Assembly (NCBI GenBank): GCA_039819115.1
Contig: JBCBST010000146.1
Span: 1-7,066 of the forward strand
From: JBCBST01 sp039819115
Lineage (GTDB): Bacteria; Bacteroidota; Rhodothermia; Balneolales; Balneolaceae
Direction: 5' to 3'
DNA: 7,066 nt
Position numbers and translations under genes: made by a program
Shown: positions 1 through 6,099 of the stretch, in pieces
How positions within the stretch are numbered: the stretch's first letter is position 1
Layout of the letters: each line of letters opens with the position of its first letter
The notes under the pieces: generated by a model
What the model saw: the letters and a program-made list of their open reading frames with translations, nothing else
Database searches by the model: none
What the model was told of the DNA's origin: nothing

Positions 1-378
1 TTAGAAGGTGTAGGAGCACTTTCTATGTCCATGGTTGTGAAAGGAATTAAAAGCGGTAAACGGCAGATGGATAAAAACACACGCAAAGCCTTAAAAGAGA
101 AGGACCACCCGTCTATCACATTCAATCTCGATGAAATAGAGCGTATTACACCCGACTCTATTTTTGCAGTCGGCACGGTTACCGTAGCAGGAAACCCCGT
201 TCAAAAAGAATGGCACGTAGCCTACAGGGTATTGGATGATACATACATCGAAATCGAAGGAATTCAGTCTTTAAAAATGACTGATTTTAACATAAACCCA
301 CCCAAAGCACTCCTGGGTCGCCTTAAGACGGGCGACGATGTCCAGATTGAGTTTAAAGCGTATTTCAACCAACAATAA
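1..378 (+). CDS. YceI-family protein, 5'-truncated by the window edge
   Basis: This is the C-terminal part (125 codons plus stop) of a YceI-like protein. The family has a lipocalin-like beta-barrel that holds isoprenoid-type lipids and is usually periplasmic or secreted. The frame is open to base 1 and the first residues (LEGVGALSM) already read as family sequence, so the ATG at 25 is probably internal and the true start, with any signal peptide, lies outside the window. Visible family features are the 'MDKNTRKALK' segment followed by 'HPSITFNL', alternating beta-strand sequence, and the C-terminal 'MTDFNINPPKALLG..K.GDDVQIEF' block typical of YceI ends. The gene is followed after 18 nt by a porin-like gene on the same strand, suggesting co-transcription. 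A divergent paralogue lies at 1734-2363 on the other strand. The family call is firm; the physiological ligand is unknown. Confidence 0.88.
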   Translation, partial: LEGVGALSMSMVVKGIKSGKRQMDKNTRKALKEKDHPSITFNLDEIERITPDSIFAVGTVTVAGNPVQKEWHVAYRVLDDTYIEIEGIQSLKMTDFNINPPKALLGRLKTGDDVQIEFKAYFNQQ

Positions 379-382
379 CTAT

Positions 383-389
383 AAGAGGA
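383..389 (+). promoter_or_regulatory. Ribosome binding site of the porin-like gene
   Basis: AAGAGGA resembles a Shine-Dalgarno sequence and lies 7 nt before the ATG at 397. A GTG at 394 directly precedes this ATG in the same frame, but it would leave only 4 nt of spacing. The site therefore favours ATG 397 as the start. Confidence 0.6.
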
Positions 390-396
390 TGCAGTG

Positions 397-1677
397 ATGA
401 AAAGACCAGTCAAACTAATCGCAATTGTACTATTCGCTTGCCTGAGTGTAAGCGAATCGCTACTCGCCCAAAGCCTTAATGTAGGGCGGGATGATTTACA
501 ATACTTCCGTTTACCCGATCAGCGCGGAATTAATGTATTTGAGGCCCCCAAAACAACAGATGTAGAATTCAAAGGCCTGTATGTACGTACCGGAGGAGAT
601 TTTTCGATTCAGTTCCAGGGGTTAAGCCAAAGCAATGATTTTGCAGCCAACGAGTTCGTTGAGCTCCAGAATAATTTCGCGCTCCCAACCGCTAACCTGA
701 ACTTCGATGTACAGATTGAAGATGGATTACGCATGCATCTTCGCACCTATCTCTCGTCGCGCCACCATGCTGAAGCATGGGTAAAAGGGGGGTATTTCCA
801 GATCGATAAACTCGATTTTGTGCAGGAAGGTTTTTTGAGTGAATTTATGGAAATAGCCCGTTTCCGATTTGGAATGGACGAAATCAACTACGGAGATACG
901 CATTTCAGAAGATCCGATAATGCCCGGTCCATCTTTAATCCTTTTGTAGGAAACTACATTATGGATTCGTTTTCTACCGAGCCATTTGCTGAATTCAGCG
1001 TGTTTCCGGGCGATTTCCTGGGCGTAGTTGGTATTTCTAATGGCCGTCTGAATCAGGCCCCTGTTCCCGGAGATGATGGATTCTCTATGTTCGGTAAACT
1101 GGGTTATGACAGTCAGATTGATGACGATCTACGGGTCCGGGTTACCGGGTCGTTCTATTCCAGTACCGATGGCGGAACCCGCGACTACCTGTACGGTGGT
1201 GACCGTGCCGGAGGCCGCTACTACAATGTATTAGAAGGCGTAAGTGATGAAAGGGTGAGCGATTTTGATCCCCGTTTCGATCCTCTTTTTCCATACCAGA
1301 CCGCATTTCAGTTGAACCCATTTGTGAAATATAAAGGTGCTGAGTTTTTCGGTGTATTTGAGAATACTCAAAATGGGAATGACGATGTAGGCGGTGGTTT
1401 CACCCAGTTAGGTGCAGAATTCTTGTATCGTTTTGGAGAGGCTGAGAAGGTATATCTGGGTGGACGGTATAATTTTGTTACCGGTGAACAAGCCGATGAT
1501 GCCGGTACACAGGAAATTACACGTATAAACCTGGGTGGTGGCTGGTTCTTAACCCGAAATGTGCTTGCCAAGTTTGAGTATGTCATATCCAGTTATGATG
1601 GAGATGGTTTTGATAACTCAAAGTTGCAAGGTGCCGAATTTGACGGTTTTGTACTTGAAGCAGTAATCAGCTTCTAA
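397..1677 (+). CDS. Porin-like outer-membrane beta-barrel protein (Porin O/P type)
   Basis: The 426-residue protein is predicted to be a barrel porin in the outer membrane. Residues 1-25 form a signal peptide: basic MKRPVK, a hydrophobic core, and an end in SLLAQ. The mature part has many alternating polar/hydrophobic strands separated by Gly/Asp/Asn-rich turns. It contains a segment around residues 156-175 (FRFGMDEINYGDTHFRRSDN) and a following 'NPFVGNYIMDSF' that resemble phosphate-selective Porin O/P-like proteins. It ends in '...VLEAVISF', with the C-terminal Phe expected of a Bam-inserted barrel. The start is set at ATG 397 because of its RBS; GTG 394 would add one residue. It follows the YceI gene by 18 nt and is closed by a terminator, so the two probably form an operon end. 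Barrel nature is well supported; the substrate is not readable, and the Porin O/P assignment comes from general resemblance. Confidence 0.75.
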   Translation: MKRPVKLIAIVLFACLSVSESLLAQSLNVGRDDLQYFRLPDQRGINVFEAPKTTDVEFKGLYVRTGGDFSIQFQGLSQSNDFAANEFVELQNNFALPTANLNFDVQIEDGLRMHLRTYLSSRHHAEAWVKGGYFQIDKLDFVQEGFLSEFMEIARFRFGMDEINYGDTHFRRSDNARSIFNPFVGNYIMDSFSTEPFAEFSVFPGDFLGVVGISNGRLNQAPVPGDDGFSMFGKLGYDSQIDDDLRVRVTGSFYSSTDGGTRDYLYGGDRAGGRYYNVLEGVSDERVSDFDPRFDPLFPYQTAFQLNPFVKYKGAEFFGVFENTQNGNDDVGGGFTQLGAEFLYRFGEAEKVYLGGRYNFVTGEQADDAGTQEITRINLGGGWFLTRNVLAKFEYVISSYDGDGFDNSKLQGAEFDGFVLEAVISF

Positions 1678-1704
1678 GAGTAGCCCGATATAACAAGCAG
1701 TGTC

Positions 1705-1735
1705 AAGGCAGATGGGTTTCCCGTCTGCCTTTTTT
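1705..1735 (+). terminator. Rho-independent terminator after the porin-like gene
   Basis: GGCAGATGGG (1707-1716) pairs with CCCGTCTGCC (1720-1729) as a 10-bp stem with one G-T wobble and a TTT loop, followed by TTTTTT (1730-1735). The flanking AA at 1705-1706 can extend the stem into the T tract. It lies 28 nt after the porin stop codon and abuts the stop of the convergent YceI gene. On the - strand the stem is followed by TTGACA, so it should act mainly on + strand transcripts. Confidence 0.88.
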
Positions 1736-2363
1736 AGTTCATCATTTTGATAAATAACGTGAACTGTACACTTATTTCATCCCGCACTTTTATTAAACCC
1801 ATCATAGGAGAGGGGGGAACCAATTCATAATCATTCATGGAAACTACCTGTTCTCCCGAAAAAGAAAGCACCTCACCCTCTAAATCCAATTCAGACACCG
1901 GTACGGTATACTGCTTCTTTATAGTGCCGATAGTGATTTCTATGATTGCTTTCAACATGGGGATTAAGCCCTTAGGTGTTTCTTCATAGATGAACCAGGC
2001 TCTTCCAAACTCCAATTTGATATGTGGGTGATCGTTTGCTTTTAGCGTAGATATGAAGTCTTTTGTTATTTTTCGGCGACCGCAATTGAATGAAGCCGTC
2101 TCCAGGTCTAACCGGGCGTTTTCCAATGTAAGGATGGAGTCGGACCGGGTAAGTGCGATTGGAAATACTTCGTTCTCAAAACTTTGGTTCAGCCTGCAGG
2201 AGAACTGATTAATATTGGTTTTCCCATGTAAAAGCAGCACGCTCTCGCTCTGTATTTTAACCTGAACAGTATCCGGGTTTTGTGCCGAAACCCACAGTGG
2301 AATTAGTAAAAAAAAGAGAGGCGTAACCGTCGTTTTCTTCAATTTTAACCATTTGATTAACAC
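1734..2363 (-). CDS. Exported YceI-family protein (second copy)
   Basis: This 209-residue protein has an N-terminal signal peptide (KLKK, then a hydrophobic TPLFFLLIPLW, ending in VSAQ near residue 28), so it should act in the periplasm or beyond. The mature part shows YceI features in order: 'LLHGKTNINQFSCRL' (45-58, the G-x-TN-x-F-C strand), 'ITKDFISTLKANDHPHIKLEF' (99-119, matching the aLk..hP.I.f block), and 'MNDYELVPPSPMMG..K..DEISVQF' (176-201). The last block aligns with the C-terminus of the YceI protein at 1-378, so the two are distant paralogues. Cys56 and Cys94 could form a disulfide. The frame begins at a GTG at 2363 with no clear Shine-Dalgarno; a TTG a few codons later is an alternative. 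It converges on the porin gene and follows the SDR gene by 84 nt. An inverted repeat precedes the start. Confidence 0.82.
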   Translation of the reverse strand: MLIKWLKLKKTTVTPLFFLLIPLWVSAQNPDTVQVKIQSESVLLLHGKTNINQFSCRLNQSFENEVFPIALTRSDSILTLENARLDLETASFNCGRRKITKDFISTLKANDHPHIKLEFGRAWFIYEETPKGLIPMLKAIIEITIGTIKKQYTVPVSELDLEGEVLSFSGEQVVSMNDYELVPPSPMMGLIKVRDEISVQFTLFIKMMN

Positions 2364-2390
2364 TATTGAAGAACGCTATTTCAAGGACAA

Positions 2391-2410
2391 AACATCAATA
2401 ATTTGATGTT
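2391..2410. repeat. Perfect 8-4-8 inverted repeat upstream of the second YceI gene
   Basis: AACATCAA (2391-2398) and TTGATGTT (2403-2410) are exact inverted repeats separated by 4 nt, lying 27 nt upstream of the GTG start at 2363. On the - strand the repeat is followed by TTGTCC. It could be an operator for a dimeric regulator, or a weak AT-rich hairpin ending the SDR transcript. The sequence alone does not decide between them. Confidence 0.4.
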
Positions 2411-2447
2411 AAAGAATTAAACGATTGTCCCGGGTTAAAACTGGGTG

Positions 2448-3473
2448 TTATTTGATCAGGCCAAGTTCGAGCGCACTTTTTGCACAGGCCAGTACAGCTT
2501 GTTCATTATCGATGGGTTTCCAACCCAGCACGTTTTTTGCTTTAGAAGCGGGTGCTTCCCGTTCAACACTCAGGTCGATAAGAATGGGTTTAAGGGTGGC
2601 ATCAAAATTGGAGATGAGACGGACCATAAAATTTGGCAAAACACGCTGAGGGATTTTTCGATCAGGAAAGTGAGCTTTTAAAATACCGGCGACTTCTTTG
2701 AATGAGTAATAGCCATTTGTGCCAATAAATCGTTGATTTGCAGCTTCCGGACGATCCATAGCCAGAATGAGTAGTTCGGCCACTGAACGAACGTCCACCA
2801 TATCAAATCCGATATCAGGTAGGGCAGGTATACTACCATCCATGCATTTAATAACAATATTAGCAGATGTACCAAAATCGGATTCCAATACCGGACCAAG
2901 TATTGCACCCGGACAGACGGTGGCCAGTTCCAGGCTATGCGTCTGTTCATCAATAAACGACCAGGCTGCTTTTTCGGCCAGAGTTTTACTCTTGAAGTAC
3001 GGGGTTACATCATCCGATTGATCCGTATTGGTCCAGTCTTGCTCGCTATACACGCCACCTCGCTCTGACTTTTCTTTGCCGTATACCACGGCACCGGTAG
3101 AAGAGGTTAAGACTACCCGTTTAACTCCCTGATCGGCCGCAGCTTGTAGCACCGAAAGGGTGCCTTGTATGGCTGGTTCAATAAGCTCGTCGTCGTTTTT
3201 GGGCATAGTTCTTGGAAAGGGAGATGCGATATGCTGAACATAAGTTACCCCGCTCATGAGCTTCTTCCATATTTCCCGATCCAGTAAATCGGCTTCAACA
3301 AAGGTTAATTGGTCAACATGCGAAGTATGTTTAGCGATGACAGCCCTGATGGAGTCGGCACGGTTCATAGATCTGAGCGTACCTGTTACTTGATAGCCTT
3401 TTTCAAGTAGCTGAATAGCGGTATGGGAACCTAGGAAGCCGGTTACTCCCGTGAGAAGTACAGTTTTTGACAT
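2448..3473 (-). CDS. Extended-SDR NAD(P)-dependent aldehyde/dihydroflavonol-reductase-like oxidoreductase
   Basis: This is a cytoplasmic extended short-chain dehydrogenase/reductase of 341 residues, a typical length. From the chosen start it opens with the Rossmann beta strand and dinucleotide motif TGVTGFLG (8-15; glycines 9, 12, 15). ADLLD follows at 61-65, then HIASPFP (81-87), the active-site strand VVLTSSTGAVVYG (120-132), and the catalytic YxxxK as Tyr159 and Lys163. PGAILGP follows at 188-194. Arg34 after the second strand hints at NADPH preference (inference). The pattern matches the aldehyde/cinnamoyl-CoA/dihydroflavonol-4-reductase-like group; the true substrate is probably a small aldehyde or ketone but cannot be read here. 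ATG 3473 is chosen because it starts right at the Rossmann strand; an in-frame ATG at 3530 would add 19 residues. It is preceded by a 110-nt gap with a hairpin and followed after 84 nt by the YceI gene. Confidence 0.87.
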   Translation of the reverse strand: MSKTVLLTGVTGFLGSHTAIQLLEKGYQVTGTLRSMNRADSIRAVIAKHTSHVDQLTFVEADLLDREIWKKLMSGVTYVQHIASPFPRTMPKNDDELIEPAIQGTLSVLQAAADQGVKRVVLTSSTGAVVYGKEKSERGGVYSEQDWTNTDQSDDVTPYFKSKTLAEKAAWSFIDEQTHSLELATVCPGAILGPVLESDFGTSANIVIKCMDGSIPALPDIGFDMVDVRSVAELLILAMDRPEAANQRFIGTNGYYSFKEVAGILKAHFPDRKIPQRVLPNFMVRLISNFDATLKPILIDLSVEREAPASKAKNVLGWKPIDNEQAVLACAKSALELGLIK

Positions 3474-3512
3474 CGTTTGTTTTTTAGTGATCAACTTCGG
3501 CATAACGGGAAA

Positions 3513-3561
3513 GGAAAACAGACCACTCATTCCTTTTTTTCTGCCGTTGGTCTGCTTTTCC
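3513..3561. repeat. Long imperfect inverted repeat in the gap upstream of the SDR gene
   Basis: GGAAAACAGACCA (3513-3525) pairs with TGGTCTGCTTTTCC (3548-3561) to give 13 base pairs with a single bulged C, enclosing a 22-nt loop. It sits in the 110-nt gap between the membrane-protein gene and the SDR gene. On the - strand RNA it would form a stable leader hairpin, with an upstream in-frame ATG (3528-3530) at the 3' edge of its loop. The sequence after the stem is only moderately U-rich, so it is not a textbook terminator. It may be a leaky terminator, a processing site or a leader structure. Confidence 0.5.
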
Positions 3562-3583
3562 CATCATAAACGGACAAATCAAG

Positions 3584-4105
3584 TTAAACCAGATCGATAG
3601 GCTGACCTAAGCATTGTTCAAAGAAGCGGTGAAGAATAATGATTTGTTTGTGCCCCAGTTTTTGGCCGAAGTAAGCAGTTATATATAAACTGAGGAATAC
3701 CAAAATCAGAATGGGAAGCAACCATAAAATAGGGGCCGGGTTACCAAGTGAATACAGCGAAAACCCGATCATAGCTACGATCATGCTTATGAATCCGATC
3801 AGAGAATAAAAAAATACATACATCGTCCAAATGGAGGGTTTGGGCCCATACAAACCTCGAATCAGGGTACCGTCTCGTTCTTCTTTCAAGGTTATCGTGA
3901 GCTGGGGTGACCAGAAATGCTGATCCTCTTTTGGAGGGTAAATCGTAGCAAAATGTGGTATTACCGTACCTCGACAAGGGCTCTCCGGATCGTCCAGGTG
4001 CTGCTGTATAGACGCAGTGATTGTTGAACAACTCCATTCCTTATGGAACCGGATTCTGGGGCGGATTCGATGAAATGTAATGGGGTCGTCGGATATGTGA
4101 GCCAT
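3584..4105 (-). CDS. Two-TM membrane protein of unknown function
   Basis: I do not recognise a function for this 173-residue protein. Its pattern resembles a hypothetical protein family seen in Bacteroidota (from memory, no search done). An N-terminal soluble region of about 90 residues starts PITFHRIRPRIRF and carries HFWSPQLTI (63-71) and GLYGPKPSIWT (84-94). Two membrane helices follow, at about 93-117 and 124-146, separated by a short SLGNPAP turn. The C-terminus is a short amphipathic tail of about 25 residues (GQKLGHKQIIILHRFFEQCL). There is no signal peptide. The start is the only sensible ATG; no Shine-Dalgarno is visible and a small hairpin occupies the 26-nt gap to rlmD. Close spacing suggests co-transcription with rlmD. 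It is a real gene judging by length, composition and operon position. Confidence 0.75.
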   Translation of the reverse strand: MAHISDDPITFHRIRPRIRFHKEWSCSTITASIQQHLDDPESPCRGTVIPHFATIYPPKEDQHFWSPQLTITLKEERDGTLIRGLYGPKPSIWTMYVFFYSLIGFISMIVAMIGFSLYSLGNPAPILWLLPILILVFLSLYITAYFGQKLGHKQIIILHRFFEQCLGQPIDLV

Positions 4106-4107
4106 AC

Positions 4108-4125
4108 GGTAACGGTTTCGCTACC
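4108..4125 (-). other. Small hairpin directly before the membrane-protein start codon
   Basis: On the - strand GGTAGCG and CGTTACC pair as 7 bp (one G-T wobble) around an AAAC loop, ending 2 nt before the ATG at 4105. It fills most of the rlmD-membrane protein gap, where a ribosome binding site would be expected. It may affect translation, or it may be chance. Confidence 0.3.
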
Positions 4126-4131
4126 AGTACT

Positions 4132-5541
4132 TTACGATTTGAGACGTAACTTCGCAACCGACTCGATATGATATGTTTGAGGAAACATATCTACAGGTTG
4201 TACCTCAGTAATGTGATATACTTCGGCCAGTTCTTTTAAATCGCGCGCCATTGTGCTGGAGTTGCAGCTCACATACACCATGCGGGGTACTTTAAGATCG
4301 CACAAACGTTGTACCACATCGGGGTGCATACCTGCCCGGGGCGGATCGGTAATTAATACATCGGGAGCCCCGAATTCCTGTACCATTTCCATGGTGAATA
4401 CCTCACGCATATCTCCTTTAATGAAGGATGCATTCTCTACGTTATTCTGGCTGGCATTAAACCGTGCATTTTCCACGGCAACATCGACCAGTTCTATTCC
4501 CAGTACGGATTTGGCTTTGCTGCTCATAAAGAGGCTTAGTGTTCCCACACCGCAATATAAATCGTAGACCACATCTCCCTGTTTCAGGTCTGCATAATCG
4601 CGTGCAACGGAATAGAGGCGTTCGGCCTGAGCTGTATTCGTCTGAAAGAAAGCGTTGGGGTGAATCTTAAATTCGTATTCGCCGATACGATCCACGATAT
4701 AACCCGGACCGAATACAACATGTTCAATTCGCCCCACAGAAGTTGGGCTTTTGGTATCGTTTACATTGTTGATAATCGTGGTTATGAACGGGAATTCGGT
4801 TAGTAGCACGTTCTTAAGGTGTTGCATGATCTTCGCATCATCCCTGAATGTGACCAGATTCACCATAAAATCGTCGGTATGGTATGAATTTCGGATCATC
4901 ACATGCCGGAGATAACCGGTCTGTTGCATGTGGTCAAAAGGTTCAATGCCTTTTTGGGTACAATAGTCCCGGAGAAAGTCCAGAATTTCGAAGCTTTCGG
5001 ACGTTTGTAAATGACACTCCTGCAGATTCAATATTTTATCAAACCGACCGGGCGCATGTAAGCCAGCTGCAAACCCTGCATCATCCACAAACGTATCACG
5101 GTTTATTTCTTCGTCGGTCAGCCATCTTCGGTTACTGACGCTATACTCCATTTTATTCCGGTAATAAAAATCCGAGTCGCACCCTATGGCATCACGTACA
5201 GGAACATCGGTGAGTCCACCAATGCGTTGAACATGATCTCTGACTTGTTCTGTTTTGAATGCCAGTTGCTGTTCGTAGGGAAGATGTTGCCAGCTACACC
5301 CTCCACACACACTTGCGTGCATACATTTTGGAGTAATCCGATGAGGGCTCGGTTCCAGCAGCTCAAGGAGTTTTGCATCTCTGTGGTTCTTTTTGCGATT
5401 CAGAATACGTGCTTTGACCATATCGCCAGGTGCCGTATTTGGAACAAAGACGGCAAGACCATCCACAAAGCCAAGTCCTTTGCCTTTAAACGCTGCCTTT
5501 TCAATCTTGAGGGTTACTTCCTCGCCTTTTTTCAGCCCCAT
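4132..5541 (-). CDS. rlmD: 23S rRNA (uracil-C5)-methyltransferase RlmD (RumA)
   Basis: The SAM-dependent enzyme that makes 5-methyluridine in 23S rRNA (U1939 in E. coli numbering). The 469-residue length fits the family. An N-terminal TRAM domain (about 1-62; KGEEVTLKIEKAAFKGKGLG) is followed by the [4Fe-4S] cysteines Cys73, Cys79, Cys82 (C-x5-C-GG-C) and Cys176. The central RNA-binding insert leads to the methyltransferase core: FFQTNTAQAERLY (298-310), SAM motif DLYCGVGT (327-334), GIE (348-350), and DPPRAG (399-404). The catalytic nucleophile is Cys426 in VYVSCN, and the general base Glu460 is in HIESVAKL. All expected residues are present, so it should be active. Cytoplasmic. The ATG lies 3 nt after the stop of the CNB protein gene, with a GGAG inside that gene's end, implying translational coupling. 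Target could be U747 or both sites, as in RlmCD-type relatives, but the Fe-S/TRAM layout favours RlmD. Confidence 0.93.
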   Translation of the reverse strand: MGLKKGEEVTLKIEKAAFKGKGLGFVDGLAVFVPNTAPGDMVKARILNRKKNHRDAKLLELLEPSPHRITPKCMHASVCGGCSWQHLPYEQQLAFKTEQVRDHVQRIGGLTDVPVRDAIGCDSDFYYRNKMEYSVSNRRWLTDEEINRDTFVDDAGFAAGLHAPGRFDKILNLQECHLQTSESFEILDFLRDYCTQKGIEPFDHMQQTGYLRHVMIRNSYHTDDFMVNLVTFRDDAKIMQHLKNVLLTEFPFITTIINNVNDTKSPTSVGRIEHVVFGPGYIVDRIGEYEFKIHPNAFFQTNTAQAERLYSVARDYADLKQGDVVYDLYCGVGTLSLFMSSKAKSVLGIELVDVAVENARFNASQNNVENASFIKGDMREVFTMEMVQEFGAPDVLITDPPRAGMHPDVVQRLCDLKVPRMVYVSCNSSTMARDLKELAEVYHITEVQPVDMFPQTYHIESVAKLRLKS

Positions 5542-5544
5542 CAG

Positions 5545-6087
5545 TTAGTCTCCGCCTTCCTCATTTATATCCTCGTAGTAGGCGTCGAATTGTATGGAGA
5601 GAGCGGTGGATTCGTCAGCCAGCTCCATAATTTTTTTATTGGCTTGTTCCAGCTGCCGAAGGGCAATATTGGAAAGGGTTTGCAGAAATTTAACGGCAAT
5701 TTGAGGATGGCGGTTTTTAAGCACTTCAAAATCTGGCTTAAAAAACCCCAACAAGGTGGAGTCAACCAGGCATTTAGCAGATGCTTTTCTTCGGAGATCG
5801 TAACCAATGGAAAGCGCACCAAAACTATCCGGGCAGCTCAGTTCAAAACCAAGTTCGCTGCTTTCGTCCTCGTCGGTAATTGAAGTAGTAAGTTTTATGC
5901 GTCCATCTTCGATGAAGTACATACCGGTTCCGGGGTCGTTACGATAAAAGACGAATTCCCCTTCTTTATAGGTTCTGCGATGGCATAGTTGCAGAAACTC
6001 ATAGCGCTCGGCAGGAGACAGATTTTTCAGGAATCGTGAGTTAAACACGATATTAGCTTGTTTTTTAAGTCGTTTTAATTTCTCCAT
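5545..6087 (-). CDS. Stand-alone cyclic-nucleotide-binding (CNB) domain protein lacking a helix-turn-helix
   Basis: This 180-residue protein matches the sensor half of Crp/Fnr regulators. The pattern runs FNSRFLKNLSPAERYEFLQLC (15-35), the strand YKEGEFVFYRND (40-51), GTGMYFIEDGRIKL (53-66), the phosphate-binding cassette SFGALSIGYDLRRKASAK (88-105), then LGFFKPDFEVL. A long C-terminal helix with a possible coiled-coil dimer segment follows (about 126-165). The chain then ends in an acidic tail, so the roughly 70-residue winged-helix DNA-binding domain of true Crp proteins is missing, with no sign of a frameshift: rlmD starts 3 nt later. The cassette keeps the phosphate-contacting Arg (Arg100) and the A-S-A end, but the usual Glu after FG is Ala91, so cAMP binding is uncertain. 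It lies 12 nt downstream of the barrel gene. It is probably a small-molecule or membrane-signal sensor acting through a protein partner; function unknown. Confidence 0.85.
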   Translation of the reverse strand: MEKLKRLKKQANIVFNSRFLKNLSPAERYEFLQLCHRRTYKEGEFVFYRNDPGTGMYFIEDGRIKLTTSITDEDESSELGFELSCPDSFGALSIGYDLRRKASAKCLVDSTLLGFFKPDFEVLKNRHPQIAVKFLQTLSNIALRQLEQANKKIMELADESTALSIQFDAYYEDINEEGGD

Positions 6088-6099
6088 CGTACCGGGGTC

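Noticed and set aside
25..378. Treating the ATG at 25 as the true start of the first YceI gene
   Set aside because: The frame is open to base 1, the upstream residues fit the YceI pattern, and a start there would lack the first strands of the fold and a signal peptide.
2423..2447. A possible CCCGGG-TTAAAAC-TGGG hairpin terminator after the SDR gene
   Set aside because: On close reading only three outer G-C pairs form before mismatches, and no T tract follows.
2678..2953. A Trp/Leu-rich 91-codon - strand frame that looks like a small membrane protein
   Set aside because: It lies wholly within the SDR gene in another frame of the same strand. The SDR frame has clear catalytic motifs, so the hydrophobic look is a frame-shift effect.
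5227..5883. A 218-codon open frame on the + strand, antisense to rlmD and the CNB gene
   Set aside because: It overlaps two strongly supported - strand genes across their junction, its translation is low-complexity Phe/Lys/Gln-rich sequence with no family pattern, and no ribosome site or promoter fits. It is a shadow frame.
5545..6087. Calling the CNB protein a Crp/Fnr transcription factor
   Set aside because: No winged-helix domain follows the dimerisation helix in any frame; the next gene starts 3 nt after the stop codon.
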